A stretch of DNA of 14,689 nucleotides from an uncultured Clostridium sp. (GCA_900543885.1 UQTA01000083.1:1-14689); one strand, 5' to 3'; positions 5,353 to 13,591 are shown, numbered from the stretch's first letter. The notes: generated from the sequence alone by a model not told the origin. Translations and numbers: made by a program.

Positions 5353-8291
5353 TTATTTTGCAATGTACGGATCAATTCTTCCATTACGATCGGCTTGGAC
5401 AAAAATCCATCCATACCACATTTCAGTGCTTGCTTTCTGTCTTCATCAAAAGCATTGGCAGTCATTGCAAGGATCCGGATCTTCGCTAGTGCCGGATCCT
5501 CCAGTGCCCGGATCTGCTCCGTGGCCTCATATCCGTTCATTACAGGCATCTGAATATCCATAAGCACCAGATCATAAGTGCCTGGTGCTGAATTCTTCAC
5601 TTTCTTCACTGCCTCTGCTCCATTTTCCGCTGTATCAACCAGAAATCCATATTGTTTAAGAAGCTCCTCAGCAATTTCACGGTTTAACTCATTGTCTTCC
5701 ACAAGCAATATACATCTACCTCTGAAATCAGGACCTGCTTCCGGAAGGATACGGTCCTTTGCCCCGGTCTGCTTCTGGCCGATAGCAGCCATCAGGGTCT
5801 CTCTGATATCTGACATAAACAGCGGTTTTGCGCAAAATGCATTTACTCCTGCTGCTTTGGCTTCTACTTCAATATCTGACCAGTCATAAGCAGTCAGGAT
5901 AATGATCGGTGTATCATCACCCATACTGCGGATCTGCCGGGTGACTTCAATGCCATTCATATCCGGCAGACGCCAGTCTATGATATAAGCATGGAATGCA
6001 TCCCCCAGTTCCATAGACTGCCGTGCACGAAGAACGGCTTCCTTACCTGAAAGCGTCCATTCTGAACGCATTCCAACCTTTACAAGCATCTTTGTCACAC
6101 TGTCACAGGTATTAAAATCATCGTCTACAACCAATGCCTTAAGGTCTTCCAGCTCTGCGATCTTCTCTATACTGCGCTGCTCTGACTGGATCCGCAATGG
6201 AAGACGGACTATAAATTCAGTTCCTTTGCCCTGCTCTGTCCGAACCTCAATGGTTCCCCCCATCATATCCACAATATTCTTGGTAATGGCCATACCAAGC
6301 CCGGTGCCCTGAGTCCTGCTGACCGTTGATGTCCGCTCCCGTTCAAAAGGAGAAAATATCTTCTGTACAAATTCCTGGCTCATACCGATCCCGCTATCCT
6401 TTACCCGGATCTCGTACAGCCCACTGCCCTTTTTCGCCCCAGGAAACTGCTTCAGCCGGACAGAAACGGTTCCCCCTGCAGGAGTAAACTTGATCGCATT
6501 AGACAAAAGATTTAACAGCACCTGGTTCAGTCTCGTTTTATCACAATAAACATCCTCATCTGTAATATCCATGGCATCCATATAAAGCTCCAGCTGCTTC
6601 GCATAGATATGTCCACTGATGATCGTCTTCAGATCATGGAGCATATCAGACAGACTGACCTCTGTTTCTTCCAGATGTATCTTCCCGCTCTCTATACGGC
6701 TCATATCCAGTACATCATTGATCAGTGAAAGCAGATGGTTGCTGGATGAAAGGATCTTTCCCAGATAATCCCTGACTTTTTCCTTATTGTCAATGTTGCT
6801 TACAGCCAGTGTAGTAAAACCGATAACAGCATTCATTGGCGTGCGGATATCATGGGACATGTTGGAAAGGAATGTGCTCTTTGCCCGGTTGGCAGTTTCC
6901 GCAGCGCGGACTGCCTCATAAAGGGCCTGGTTCATTTTCTTATCAACGGTACGGTCAGACATAACCAGGATATATTTCTTTTTTCCGTTTACCTCACTGC
7001 CCATTGCAATAATATGAAACCAGCGTTGTTCCCCTGTTTTCTGGTGAACATATTCAAAATCCCATTCCTGCTGCTCATTTACCTGGATCTCTTTCAGATA
7101 ATTCTTCTTTGGATCTTCAAAATCTTCGGAATGCAGTTTTCCTAAAACACAAATATCCTTCTGGATCTGTTCTACTGTAATGCCCAGCAGCTTTTCCACA
7201 TTGGGACTTACGTAATCTGCCTTATATGTTTTTGCATCCAGCATCAGAAAAACGTCATCTACATTCATTGACAGCTTTTGAAACAGCTCATCCTTATAAA
7301 GGATCTCAATATCCCTTCTTTTCAGGCTTATCCTGCTCTTTTGGAGGATCAGTTCAATAATAAAGACAGCAATACCGAACACTATGGCCCCTCCAAGGAG
7401 CATAGTCCGAAGCTGCAGGGAATTCATGCTGGCATTGACTATATCAGCCTGGACAAGTCCCAGAAATATCCAGTCCTGATATTTCGATCTTCCATAAATC
7501 AGGTAGTAGTTACTTCCATCCAGGTTCACCAGCATCGCATCTGTACGTCCCTCTTTAAATTTCTCTGAAAGTTGAAGGATTTCTTTTTCGGACATATTGG
7601 AATGCTCTCTCAGAACACCAAAAAAATTATACACAGTTCCCCATGACTCAAAGGAATGATCGATGACAACACGACCATCTGGACGAACCACATAACTCTT
7701 GGCATTTCCATCAAAAGCAGAAATATCCAGTACATCTACTATATCAGCGTTTTCATATGCAATGGCAATTGCATCATATTCAAATCCCTGATAGCTTCCA
7801 TGAGACTGGGGGCTGGCAAATACAAGCATCTGTGGTTTTCCGGGAACTACTGCATTTGTTATGATATCCTCCCCCTGTGCTATCTTATCTTCAAGATTTT
7901 CCTGTAATCCAAGATACCCGGTTTCGCCTGTTAACATCTTATAGTTGCCGTCAGCTGACAGAAAATAGAAATATAAAAAACCGGCTTCATCCTGGGCTTT
8001 ATCTATATAATCACAGATCTCGCTTTCATCAGAAGTCTTCTGCAAATACTCCCCCCACATATGAAGATAGGTCAGATTCTTATTTGTCAGTTCATTTAAT
8101 ACATTATTAGACTGATGAAATACCTCAGTCAAATGAGAAACACTTTCCTCATAAACCGTTTTCGACACAAATTCAAAATACCGGAAAACAGTCAAAACGA
8201 TCCCAATGAAGAAAACAATAAGGACAGCTATCCTTAATCGTTTTCTTATGAAAAAGTTCTCTCTATCTGTATTACGATTTCCAATATTCAT
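5343..8291 (-). CDS. Hybrid sensor histidine kinase with PAS and two receiver domains
   Basis: The protein has 982 residues from the ATG at 8291. In order: TM1 (about 19-40), an extracellular Cache-like sensor region (about 43-295), TM2 (about 298-317), a PAS domain (about 335-445), HisKA with SHDIRTPMN (phospho-acceptor H480), and HATPase_c with N598, DSGIGM (632-637) and GTGLGM (662-667). Then come receiver 1 (acidic DDD 723-725, D772, K822) and receiver 2 (D912, K966). Both receivers keep the phospho-acceptor aspartate and conserved lysine. There is no Hpt or DNA-binding domain, so an unlinked partner must carry the output. A GTG at 8300 could extend it by three residues and would overlap the previous stop as GTGA. 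However, GAGGTGAG (8296-8303) sits 6-7 nt before the ATG and has no counterpart for the GTG. It is the last gene of the operon. Its final two codons and stop lie inside the structured element. Confidence 0.94.
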   Translation of the reverse strand: MNIGNRNTDRENFFIRKRLRIAVLIVFFIGIVLTVFRYFEFVSKTVYEESVSHLTEVFHQSNNVLNELTNKNLTYLHMWGEYLQKTSDESEICDYIDKAQDEAGFLYFYFLSADGNYKMLTGETGYLGLQENLEDKIAQGEDIITNAVVPGKPQMLVFASPQSHGSYQGFEYDAIAIAYENADIVDVLDISAFDGNAKSYVVRPDGRVVIDHSFESWGTVYNFFGVLREHSNMSEKEILQLSEKFKEGRTDAMLVNLDGSNYYLIYGRSKYQDWIFLGLVQADIVNASMNSLQLRTMLLGGAIVFGIAVFIIELILQKSRISLKRRDIEILYKDELFQKLSMNVDDVFLMLDAKTYKADYVSPNVEKLLGITVEQIQKDICVLGKLHSEDFEDPKKNYLKEIQVNEQQEWDFEYVHQKTGEQRWFHIIAMGSEVNGKKKYILVMSDRTVDKKMNQALYEAVRAAETANRAKSTFLSNMSHDIRTPMNAVIGFTTLAVSNIDNKEKVRDYLGKILSSSNHLLSLINDVLDMSRIESGKIHLEETEVSLSDMLHDLKTIISGHIYAKQLELYMDAMDITDEDVYCDKTRLNQVLLNLLSNAIKFTPAGGTVSVRLKQFPGAKKGSGLYEIRVKDSGIGMSQEFVQKIFSPFERERTSTVSRTQGTGLGMAITKNIVDMMGGTIEVRTEQGKGTEFIVRLPLRIQSEQRSIEKIAELEDLKALVVDDDFNTCDSVTKMLVKVGMRSEWTLSGKEAVLRARQSMELGDAFHAYIIDWRLPDMNGIEVTRQIRSMGDDTPIIILTAYDWSDIEVEAKAAGVNAFCAKPLFMSDIRETLMAAIGQKQTGAKDRILPEAGPDFRGRCILLVEDNELNREIAEELLKQYGFLVDTAENGAEAVKKVKNSAPGTYDLVLMDIQMPVMNGYEATEQIRALEDPALAKIRILAMTANAFDEDRKQALKCGMDGFLSKPIVMEELIRTLQNNMM

Positions 8292-8295
8292 TCTT

Positions 8296-8303
8296 CTCAC
8301 CTC
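8296..8303 (-). promoter_or_regulatory. Shine-Dalgarno site deciding the start of the last kinase
   Basis: GAGGTGAG overlaps the TGA stop of the preceding lipoprotein gene and stands 6-7 nt before the ATG at 8291. It also contains the alternative GTG start, which has no ribosome binding site of its own. The arrangement suggests translational coupling. Confidence 0.7.
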
Positions 8304-10147
8304 AGAGTAATGTAGTCTTCAGGCTCTGCAAGAATAACGTTACCCTCCGAAATATGTCCTGTCCAGGTATCTTTCACAGAAATATCTTCACTGTCAAATA
8401 CAATATTTTTACCTGCAGGATAAGCTTCCATGTGTCGCGGTATTGCCAGACAGGTTACAGTAAACCTGTCATTGTCCCCAACTACTTTTCCATTCTTTGT
8501 AACTTTATCCAGCGTATAGCCATCGTCATTTTCCCTGACCTTCACAGAAATGCCGCTGACTACAGGCAGAGATCCCCTGTTAAAGGGAATGAAACCTCCC
8601 TCATAGCCTTCTACAAAGTTTCTGACTGTCTCCTTCAGTTCAGACCCGCTCATCGTACACTTGTAAGCCCAAAGACCATTTGGCATGATCATTCTGCCTG
8701 CCATTTTTTCACTGTACTTTGCCTTCAGTACATTTCCTGTAAAGCTGTTTCCTGATGCGATCAGCACATCTGTGCCATAAATACCCCGCAAAGTGTTTGC
8801 CATAACCGAATACGCTTCATTTCCCCCGTTGGTATGAAAGATATTAGAATATGTTTTCTGTGGCTCCAGCACTATAGTTTCAGAAATAGGGCTTTCCTCA
8901 AGAAGCTGGGTATTAAATGACTGATAAGCCTGCACTGCATCGTATTCCCCTGTGATCATCTTGGAAACCACGTCCTTAGAAATGGCAAAAAAGTCATTTG
9001 ACGCAATACGGATATACATATGGTTTTCTTCGATCACAGGCTTTACATCCTTCAGATATTCTGTAAGATGGATATCCACATCCTGACTGTAGCTTAATAT
9101 ATCCTGGCCCTCATAAACGATCTGGTTCTGTGCATCCTCTGAAAGCATTGTATTCAGCACCTTCATTGCCTTCTGCCGGCGCGTTTCATCCTGTATCAGA
9201 TCACGGTTTAATGCCACCTGGAAATAGGGTGTAGTCATCAGCCACTTTTCGCCGTTCTCTTGAAAAAATGGCAGAAATGTTGTGTTGATCCCCTGATTCT
9301 GAAATATTTTTACACCTGAAGAACTGCCAAAATACATGGCAACCTTACCGTTTTTGTACAATTCAATCACATCATCATAATTCATATCCAGATCATCCCG
9401 GCTCAATCCTGTATCCTTTATGAATTGCTCCATACGTTCAAAGGCCTCCGGCCAGACTGTACTGTCCAGACCTTCTCTCTTTGTATTTTCCGGATCACTG
9501 TAGATGGTACGCCATTTGCGTCCGGCTGCCGAAGAAAGCTCTGATGCAGACAGTCCCTGGAGCGTTTCCATACATGTATAATCATAATAATAGTCTGCCG
9601 CAAAACCACGGATACCTGCTTTTTTAAATTCCCTGCATGCAGAAATAAAGCTTTCGTAATCTGTCGGCAAAGGAATATCATACTTTTCAAAAAGATCTTT
9701 GTTCACTACAAAGCCATGGGCATCTGCACACACAGGAAGCCAGTTTACGCTGCCATCCCGGTTCGTAAAACTGTTAATGTATGTATTATAGACAGCACCT
9801 GCCTCATTGGTTGTGGAAAGATCCATCAGGCTGTCTTTAAGGGGGCTTGCATCATGGAGTGAAAACCGGCAGCAGGTTATAATATCCGGCAATCCACCGT
9901 TTTCATTCAGAAACCGGTAGAAATCCAGGTCATTATTACCTACCACAAATTCAATATTAATATCCGGAAGCTGTTTCTGGATGTATGGGGCATATTTTTC
10001 ATACAGCTGTGTGGTCCACAAATATACTGTGATCGTTTCTGCATCTTCTTTTTCTGCACTCTTTCTGCCACAGCCTGACAGAAATGATATAACTGTCACC
10101 ATCACAAAAAGTACAGAAAACAACCTATTCCATTTTTTCTTTTTCAT
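8297..10147 (-). CDS. Solute-binding lipoprotein fused to a 5'-nucleotidase C-terminal-like domain
   Basis: This 616-residue lipoprotein has a basic start (MKKKKWNR), a hydrophobic core and the lipobox LSGC (C26), so it is anchored on the outer face of the membrane. Residues about 36-415 resemble family-1 extracellular solute-binding proteins (SBP_bac_1): TVYLWTT, then GSVNWLPVCADAHGFVVNKDLF, then GKVAMYFGSS. Residues about 442-600 resemble the C-terminal substrate-specificity domain of 5'-nucleotidases: YSVMANTLRGIYGTDVLIAS, SGSELKETVRNFVEG, VVSGISVKV and NDRFTVTCL. The metallophosphatase domain that carries catalysis in that family is absent, so this half can only bind, if it acts at all. 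The ATG at 10147 lies inside the end of the preceding kinase gene (23-nt overlap) after a GGGGGG tract. No permease genes are near and hybrid kinase genes flank it, so a sensory role is likelier than transport. The ligands are not known; a sugar or glycan plus a nucleotide-like ligand is a hypothesis. Confidence 0.85.
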   Translation of the reverse strand: MKKKKWNRLFSVLFVMVTVISFLSGCGRKSAEKEDAETITVYLWTTQLYEKYAPYIQKQLPDINIEFVVGNNDLDFYRFLNENGGLPDIITCCRFSLHDASPLKDSLMDLSTTNEAGAVYNTYINSFTNRDGSVNWLPVCADAHGFVVNKDLFEKYDIPLPTDYESFISACREFKKAGIRGFAADYYYDYTCMETLQGLSASELSSAAGRKWRTIYSDPENTKREGLDSTVWPEAFERMEQFIKDTGLSRDDLDMNYDDVIELYKNGKVAMYFGSSSGVKIFQNQGINTTFLPFFQENGEKWLMTTPYFQVALNRDLIQDETRRQKAMKVLNTMLSEDAQNQIVYEGQDILSYSQDVDIHLTEYLKDVKPVIEENHMYIRIASNDFFAISKDVVSKMITGEYDAVQAYQSFNTQLLEESPISETIVLEPQKTYSNIFHTNGGNEAYSVMANTLRGIYGTDVLIASGNSFTGNVLKAKYSEKMAGRMIMPNGLWAYKCTMSGSELKETVRNFVEGYEGGFIPFNRGSLPVVSGISVKVRENDDGYTLDKVTKNGKVVGDNDRFTVTCLAIPRHMEAYPAGKNIVFDSEDISVKDTWTGHISEGNVILAEPEDYITLR

Positions 10148-12329
10148 TACGGATCCCCCCTAAATTGTTTCCCACCAATCTGCTGATCACTTTTACCAGT
10201 AATTTCACATCAACCGGTTTTGCAATATGTTCATCCATCCCTGCTTCTTTTGCTTTCAGCTTGTCCTCGGTAAAGGCATTTGCTGTCATTGCAATGATGG
10301 GGACCACCTTTGCATCTTTCCTGTCCAGAGACCTGATTATCTTCGCTGCTTCATAGCCATTCATGACCGGCATCATAATATCCATAAGGATGACATCAAA
10401 TCCACCAGGTCTGCTTTTTTCGAATATCTCAACCGCTTCCTGTCCATTCCATGCTTTCGTCACCTGGGCGCCCTCATTCTGGAGCAAAAATTCAGCAATT
10501 TCCATATTCAGCTCATTATCTTCTACCAGAAGGATATTCAGATCCTTTATGGATCTTTCCGATACATTCTTCTGTTCTTTATGTTTATCCGTATCCAGGT
10601 CTATTTTAAATGGGATCCGGAGCACAAAGGTCGTACCTTTGTCCCTCTCGCTTTCAAAGGTGATTGTTCCGCCCATTTTTTCTGCCAGGTTCTTGGTGAT
10701 GGTCATCCCTAAACCTGTTCCCCCAAATTTAGAAGCTCCGCCCTTTTGCTCCCTGGCAAAGGATTCAAAAACATGCTCTTTAAATTCGCTGCTCATGCCA
10801 ATACCTGTATCCCGGCATGTAAATTCCAGCATTGTACTTTCTGTACTGTGTGACGGGATTTCTTTGCAGCTTAGATCTATGTTTCCATAATCCTTATTGT
10901 ATTTCACAGCATTACTCAGGATATTCATTAGCATACGTTTCAGATAAAGGGAGCTTCCCAGTAATTTCCGGTGCTTAATCTCTATTGTCTGTTCAACCTT
11001 TATTCCCCTTTCATCTGCCTGTCTGCCAACCAGGTCCATTACATCATTTATTGTCTTATAAACATCAAATGGCTTTTCTTCCAGCAAAATTTCCCCTGAT
11101 TCCAGCTTGCTCATATCAAGGACTTCATTGATCAGCTCTAAAAGAATATTTGAGGCTTCACGGATCTTTTTCCTGCAATCTGCCTGTTTCTGCAGATCAT
11201 TGCTGTAATGATCCCCCACATCGACCATTCCGCAGATCCCATTGATCGGTGTACGGATATCATGACTCATCCTCTGGAGAAATTCTGTCTTCGCCCGATT
11301 GGCCGCCTCTGCCTTTTTAGCTTCTTCCAGAAGTTTTCTCTGATACTCTTGTTCTCTTTCCTTTTCTATTTTAATGCTGTTCTCTCTGGATTTTTTAAGA
11401 AGCAGCCATACCAGTGTCACCACCACCATATAAATAAACATGACCATTATCACATTTTGGGGCAACGTATGAAATACGGTACGCTCCGGAATATATGCAT
11501 AAATGTAATAATCCCTTTGTTTCATCATCAGTCCATAATAGGAATCGTTAGCCACATTCAAATGCAATAAATGTCTGCTGTCTGCATTTTTCTTTAAAGC
11601 CTGGATTACCTCCTGTTTTTTCGCATTTTGACCGATAAGGCTGATATCGTTGGAAGCAATGACCACACCATTATCCACGATCATGATCGTTCCGTCACTA
11701 AAGGGCTGATATCCATTTAACAGGCTTTGTATGGTCAGCTTATAATTTTGTAAAAACTCAGCAGATGTGTAATAATAAGTAATTACAATACCAGGTTCAT
11801 CTCTCCTGGCACAGGCAGCTACATCTATATGCCCTCCATCATCACAGCTGATCTGCTGGGAATACACCTTTTCCTCATGGTCTGCAATATCCAGTATAGT
11901 TTCTTTATTAACATGTTCCTGTATTTTTGCAAAACGGCTTCTATCCCCGCTCTCACTATATTCACCTACCGTGTTTCCATTTGCATCCAGTACGATAGCA
12001 CCTGTCAGCCATAACTGGTCTGTACATTCTTCTAAAAGCTGATCGTTAAATTCTTTTCCGTCCTGTGTTTTTGCATCTATGACAACACTGACCTGTCTTG
12101 CACTGTCAATCGCACGTATCAGGCATTTACATTCTGATACCTCATTATAACGTGTATACACAGAACATTGTACCTTCACATAATTTACTATATTCAAAAG
12201 CCGGGATTCCTCATGGGCTTTACTAAAATAGAAAAAATACAGAACTGTGAAACAGGTCAGGCACATACCCAGGACTGCACTGACAGTCCAGAATTTCATT
12301 TTCATCCATTCCTGTTTATTCTTCTCCAA
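10125..12329 (-). CDS. Hybrid sensor histidine kinase with one receiver domain
   Basis: This 734-residue protein has TM1 (about 12-35), a large extracellular Cache/PDC-like sensor region (about 37-288, with the membrane-distal motif TIMIVDNGVVIASN) and TM2 (about 291-311). A charged linker helix (about 312-345) follows, then HisKA with SHDIRTPIN (H356), and HATPase_c with N473, DTGIGM (507-512) and GTGLGM (537-542). The single receiver domain has acidic residues E603/D604, D650 and K704. Unlike its downstream partner it has no PAS domain and only one receiver. It starts with TTG, which is well supported by a perfect GGAGGT at 12338-12343 with 8-nt spacing; the next in-frame ATG (12305) has only a weak site. 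The start overlaps the preceding solute-binding gene by 14 nt and the end overlaps the next lipoprotein gene by 23 nt, so translation is probably coupled. The signal is likely passed by a flanking binding protein. Confidence 0.94.
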   Translation of the reverse strand: MEKNKQEWMKMKFWTVSAVLGMCLTCFTVLYFFYFSKAHEESRLLNIVNYVKVQCSVYTRYNEVSECKCLIRAIDSARQVSVVIDAKTQDGKEFNDQLLEECTDQLWLTGAIVLDANGNTVGEYSESGDRSRFAKIQEHVNKETILDIADHEEKVYSQQISCDDGGHIDVAACARRDEPGIVITYYYTSAEFLQNYKLTIQSLLNGYQPFSDGTIMIVDNGVVIASNDISLIGQNAKKQEVIQALKKNADSRHLLHLNVANDSYYGLMMKQRDYYIYAYIPERTVFHTLPQNVIMVMFIYMVVVTLVWLLLKKSRENSIKIEKEREQEYQRKLLEEAKKAEAANRAKTEFLQRMSHDIRTPINGICGMVDVGDHYSNDLQKQADCRKKIREASNILLELINEVLDMSKLESGEILLEEKPFDVYKTINDVMDLVGRQADERGIKVEQTIEIKHRKLLGSSLYLKRMLMNILSNAVKYNKDYGNIDLSCKEIPSHSTESTMLEFTCRDTGIGMSSEFKEHVFESFAREQKGGASKFGGTGLGMTITKNLAEKMGGTITFESERDKGTTFVLRIPFKIDLDTDKHKEQKNVSERSIKDLNILLVEDNELNMEIAEFLLQNEGAQVTKAWNGQEAVEIFEKSRPGGFDVILMDIMMPVMNGYEAAKIIRSLDRKDAKVVPIIAMTANAFTEDKLKAKEAGMDEHIAKPVDVKLLVKVISRLVGNNLGGIRNEKEKME

Positions 12330-13146
12330 TTTTATCTACCTCCAGATATTTCTCCGGATCATCAAGATACTTCCCGATGATTTTGGCAGCTGTTCCATCT
12401 TCTTTCATGTCAGCTAATGTCTGTTCTAATTTCTGGCAAATACCTCTGGTATCATCCTTTGCAAAAGCAACTCCGAGCCCCACTGTCATAAGTGGTTCAT
12501 CCAGGATACGCAGTTCCATATTATAATCCTTCATATATTGAATAATAGATTCCTCATGGGCTCCCAGAGCATCAACATAGCCTTTTCCTAAAAAAGTATA
12601 TATCAATTCCCTGTTTTCCAGACTGATCAGATTACCCAGCTTAGGAATCCTTTCATCTGTCCGATGCAGAAATATCTCTTCCGGTTTTGTTGTTGACTGG
12701 ACAGCAAGTTTTTTTCCCTTCAGATCACTTAATTTATAGATATCACTGCCAGGATTGACTGCAACAACCTGCCTGCTTATCATATACGGACCTGCCCACT
12801 GATAATCATCCAGTCGTCCTTTCATGGAAAAACAGCCCATAATACAGTCTATTTCTCCATTTTCTAACAGTTTCTTTTTCTGTTCCCAGCTGATTGAAAT
12901 GATCTCTATCTTATATCCCATTCTTCCAAATGCTTCCGTCGCCAGATCAACATCTATTCCCGTCGGCATGCCATCCTCATTTAGAAAATTATAGGGAGGA
13001 TAATTATCACTTCCGATTTTTATAACAGGTTTTTCCGTTGTGTCCGTTATTTTACCTGTCTTATTGCATCCTGTGAGAGTTGTCATTAATACTGCCATTA
13101 ATATAAGAAATATCAATCCAACCGTAACTTTTTTCCCTTTTTTCAC
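12316..13146 (-). CDS. Solute-binding lipoprotein of the amino-acid type (SBP_bac_3)
   Basis: This 276-residue lipoprotein has a signal peptide (KKGKKVTVGLIFLILMAVLM) ending in the lipobox LTGC (C27). The mature part is a bilobed family-3 binding protein: IKIGSDNYPPYNFLNEDG near the start, GIDVDLATEAFGRMGY, then the ligand-arginine region MKGRLDDYQWAGPYM, and DLKGKKLAVQ in the hinge. In amino-acid binders an aspartate usually follows the VDA segment of lobe 2. Here the sequence runs VDALGAHEESI, so ligand contacts may differ. The longest frame begins at a GTG at 13179 without a ribosome binding site. GAGGT (13154-13158) is 7 nt from the GTG at 13146, which also gives a standard signal peptide. 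No ABC permease or ATPase gene follows; instead the hybrid kinase gene overlaps its 3' end. I infer a ligand-presenting role like that of periplasmic binding proteins that feed sensor kinases. Confidence 0.9.
   Translation of the reverse strand: MKKGKKVTVGLIFLILMAVLMTTLTGCNKTGKITDTTEKPVIKIGSDNYPPYNFLNEDGMPTGIDVDLATEAFGRMGYKIEIISISWEQKKKLLENGEIDCIMGCFSMKGRLDDYQWAGPYMISRQVVAVNPGSDIYKLSDLKGKKLAVQSTTKPEEIFLHRTDERIPKLGNLISLENRELIYTFLGKGYVDALGAHEESIIQYMKDYNMELRILDEPLMTVGLGVAFAKDDTRGICQKLEQTLADMKEDGTAAKIIGKYLDDPEKYLEVDKIGEE
12338..12343 (-). promoter_or_regulatory. Perfect Shine-Dalgarno GGAGGT for the TTG-initiated kinase
   Basis: GGAGGT lies 8 nt before a TTG (12329-12327), inside the last codons of the upstream solute-binding gene. 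It settles TTG as the start in place of the ATG 24 nt further on. Confidence 0.8.
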
Positions 13147-13153
13147 CTTACAA

Positions 13154-13158
13154 ACCTC
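13154..13158 (-). promoter_or_regulatory. Shine-Dalgarno site for the GTG start of the amino-acid-type lipoprotein
   Basis: GAGGT lies 7 nt upstream of the GTG at 13146. It supports that start over the GTG at 13179, which would put an unusual 11-residue extension before the signal peptide. Confidence 0.65.
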
Positions 13159-13210
13159 ATTTCCATATCCTGTCGGCACAATTTACTAATCGGTATTTGT
13201 GCCCCCCTCC

Positions 13211-13453
13211 TCAAAAAAAAACACTGATTTTTATGCTTTTTATAGTCTTTTTCAGCACCTCCATCTCAACTGGCTTTGAAATATGGGCATTCATGCTCTT
13301 CCAATAAAGTCTTATTATAAGTGATGCCTATGCAGCTAACATATTCTGTAAGTAAGCTGTTTTATTTGCACCAGATCCATTTTTATCTGCACAGCCGGTA
13401 AGACAAAACAATACAGCTGCAACAGATACCCCCAGTATTTTTCTTAATTTCAT
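13211..13453 (-). pseudogene. Remnant: lipoprotein signal peptide joined in frame to a receiver-domain tail
   Basis: An ATG at 13453 opens a lipoprotein start (MKLRKILGVSVAAVLFCLTG, then C21 in an LTGC lipobox), continues CADKNGSGANKTAYLQNML and stops at TAG (13330-13328) after 41 codons. The same frame then reads on without further stops to TGA (13213-13211). It includes MNAHISKPVEMEVLKKTIKS, which matches the end of receiver domains: the conserved KP lysine-proline and the last helix, compare HIAKPVDVKLLVKVI in the kinase downstream. I read this as the two ends of a former binding-protein gene and hybrid-kinase gene, fused by a large internal deletion. The usual start signals remain: a purine-rich AGGAGAAGACAGGA and a good promoter upstream. 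Whether the 41-residue lipopeptide is still made is open. Confidence 0.7.
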
Positions 13454-13530
13454 AATTTTACTTTTCCTGTCTTCTCCTGTTTTCTTCTGCTGACCATTCT
13501 AGTTGTCTCAAAATTCAGAAAACTGATTTT

Positions 13531-13559
13531 ATTATACGCCCACGCCCCATCGTACACAA
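13531..13559 (-). promoter_or_regulatory. Sigma-A-type promoter of the sensory operon
   Basis: On the minus strand TTGTGT (13559-13554) is separated by exactly 17 bp from a perfect TATAAT (13536-13531). Transcription would start near 13524, about 70 nt before the ATG of the broken lipoprotein. A terminator lies directly upstream, so this is the likely head of the whole operon down to 5343. Confidence 0.65.
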
Positions 13560-13591
13560 GAAAAATATCACTTCTTTGCTGTTTAAAATCG

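Noticed and set aside
5162..5563. Plus-strand open frames through the structured element into the kinase 3' end
   Set aside because: They consist of hairpin sequence plus antisense of the receiver domain, with no ribosome binding site and no protein-like pattern.
8291..13146. The two lipoproteins as parts of ABC importers
   Set aside because: No permease or ATPase gene is in the window and both neighbours are hybrid kinases; import using unlinked permeases remains possible but is not shown here.
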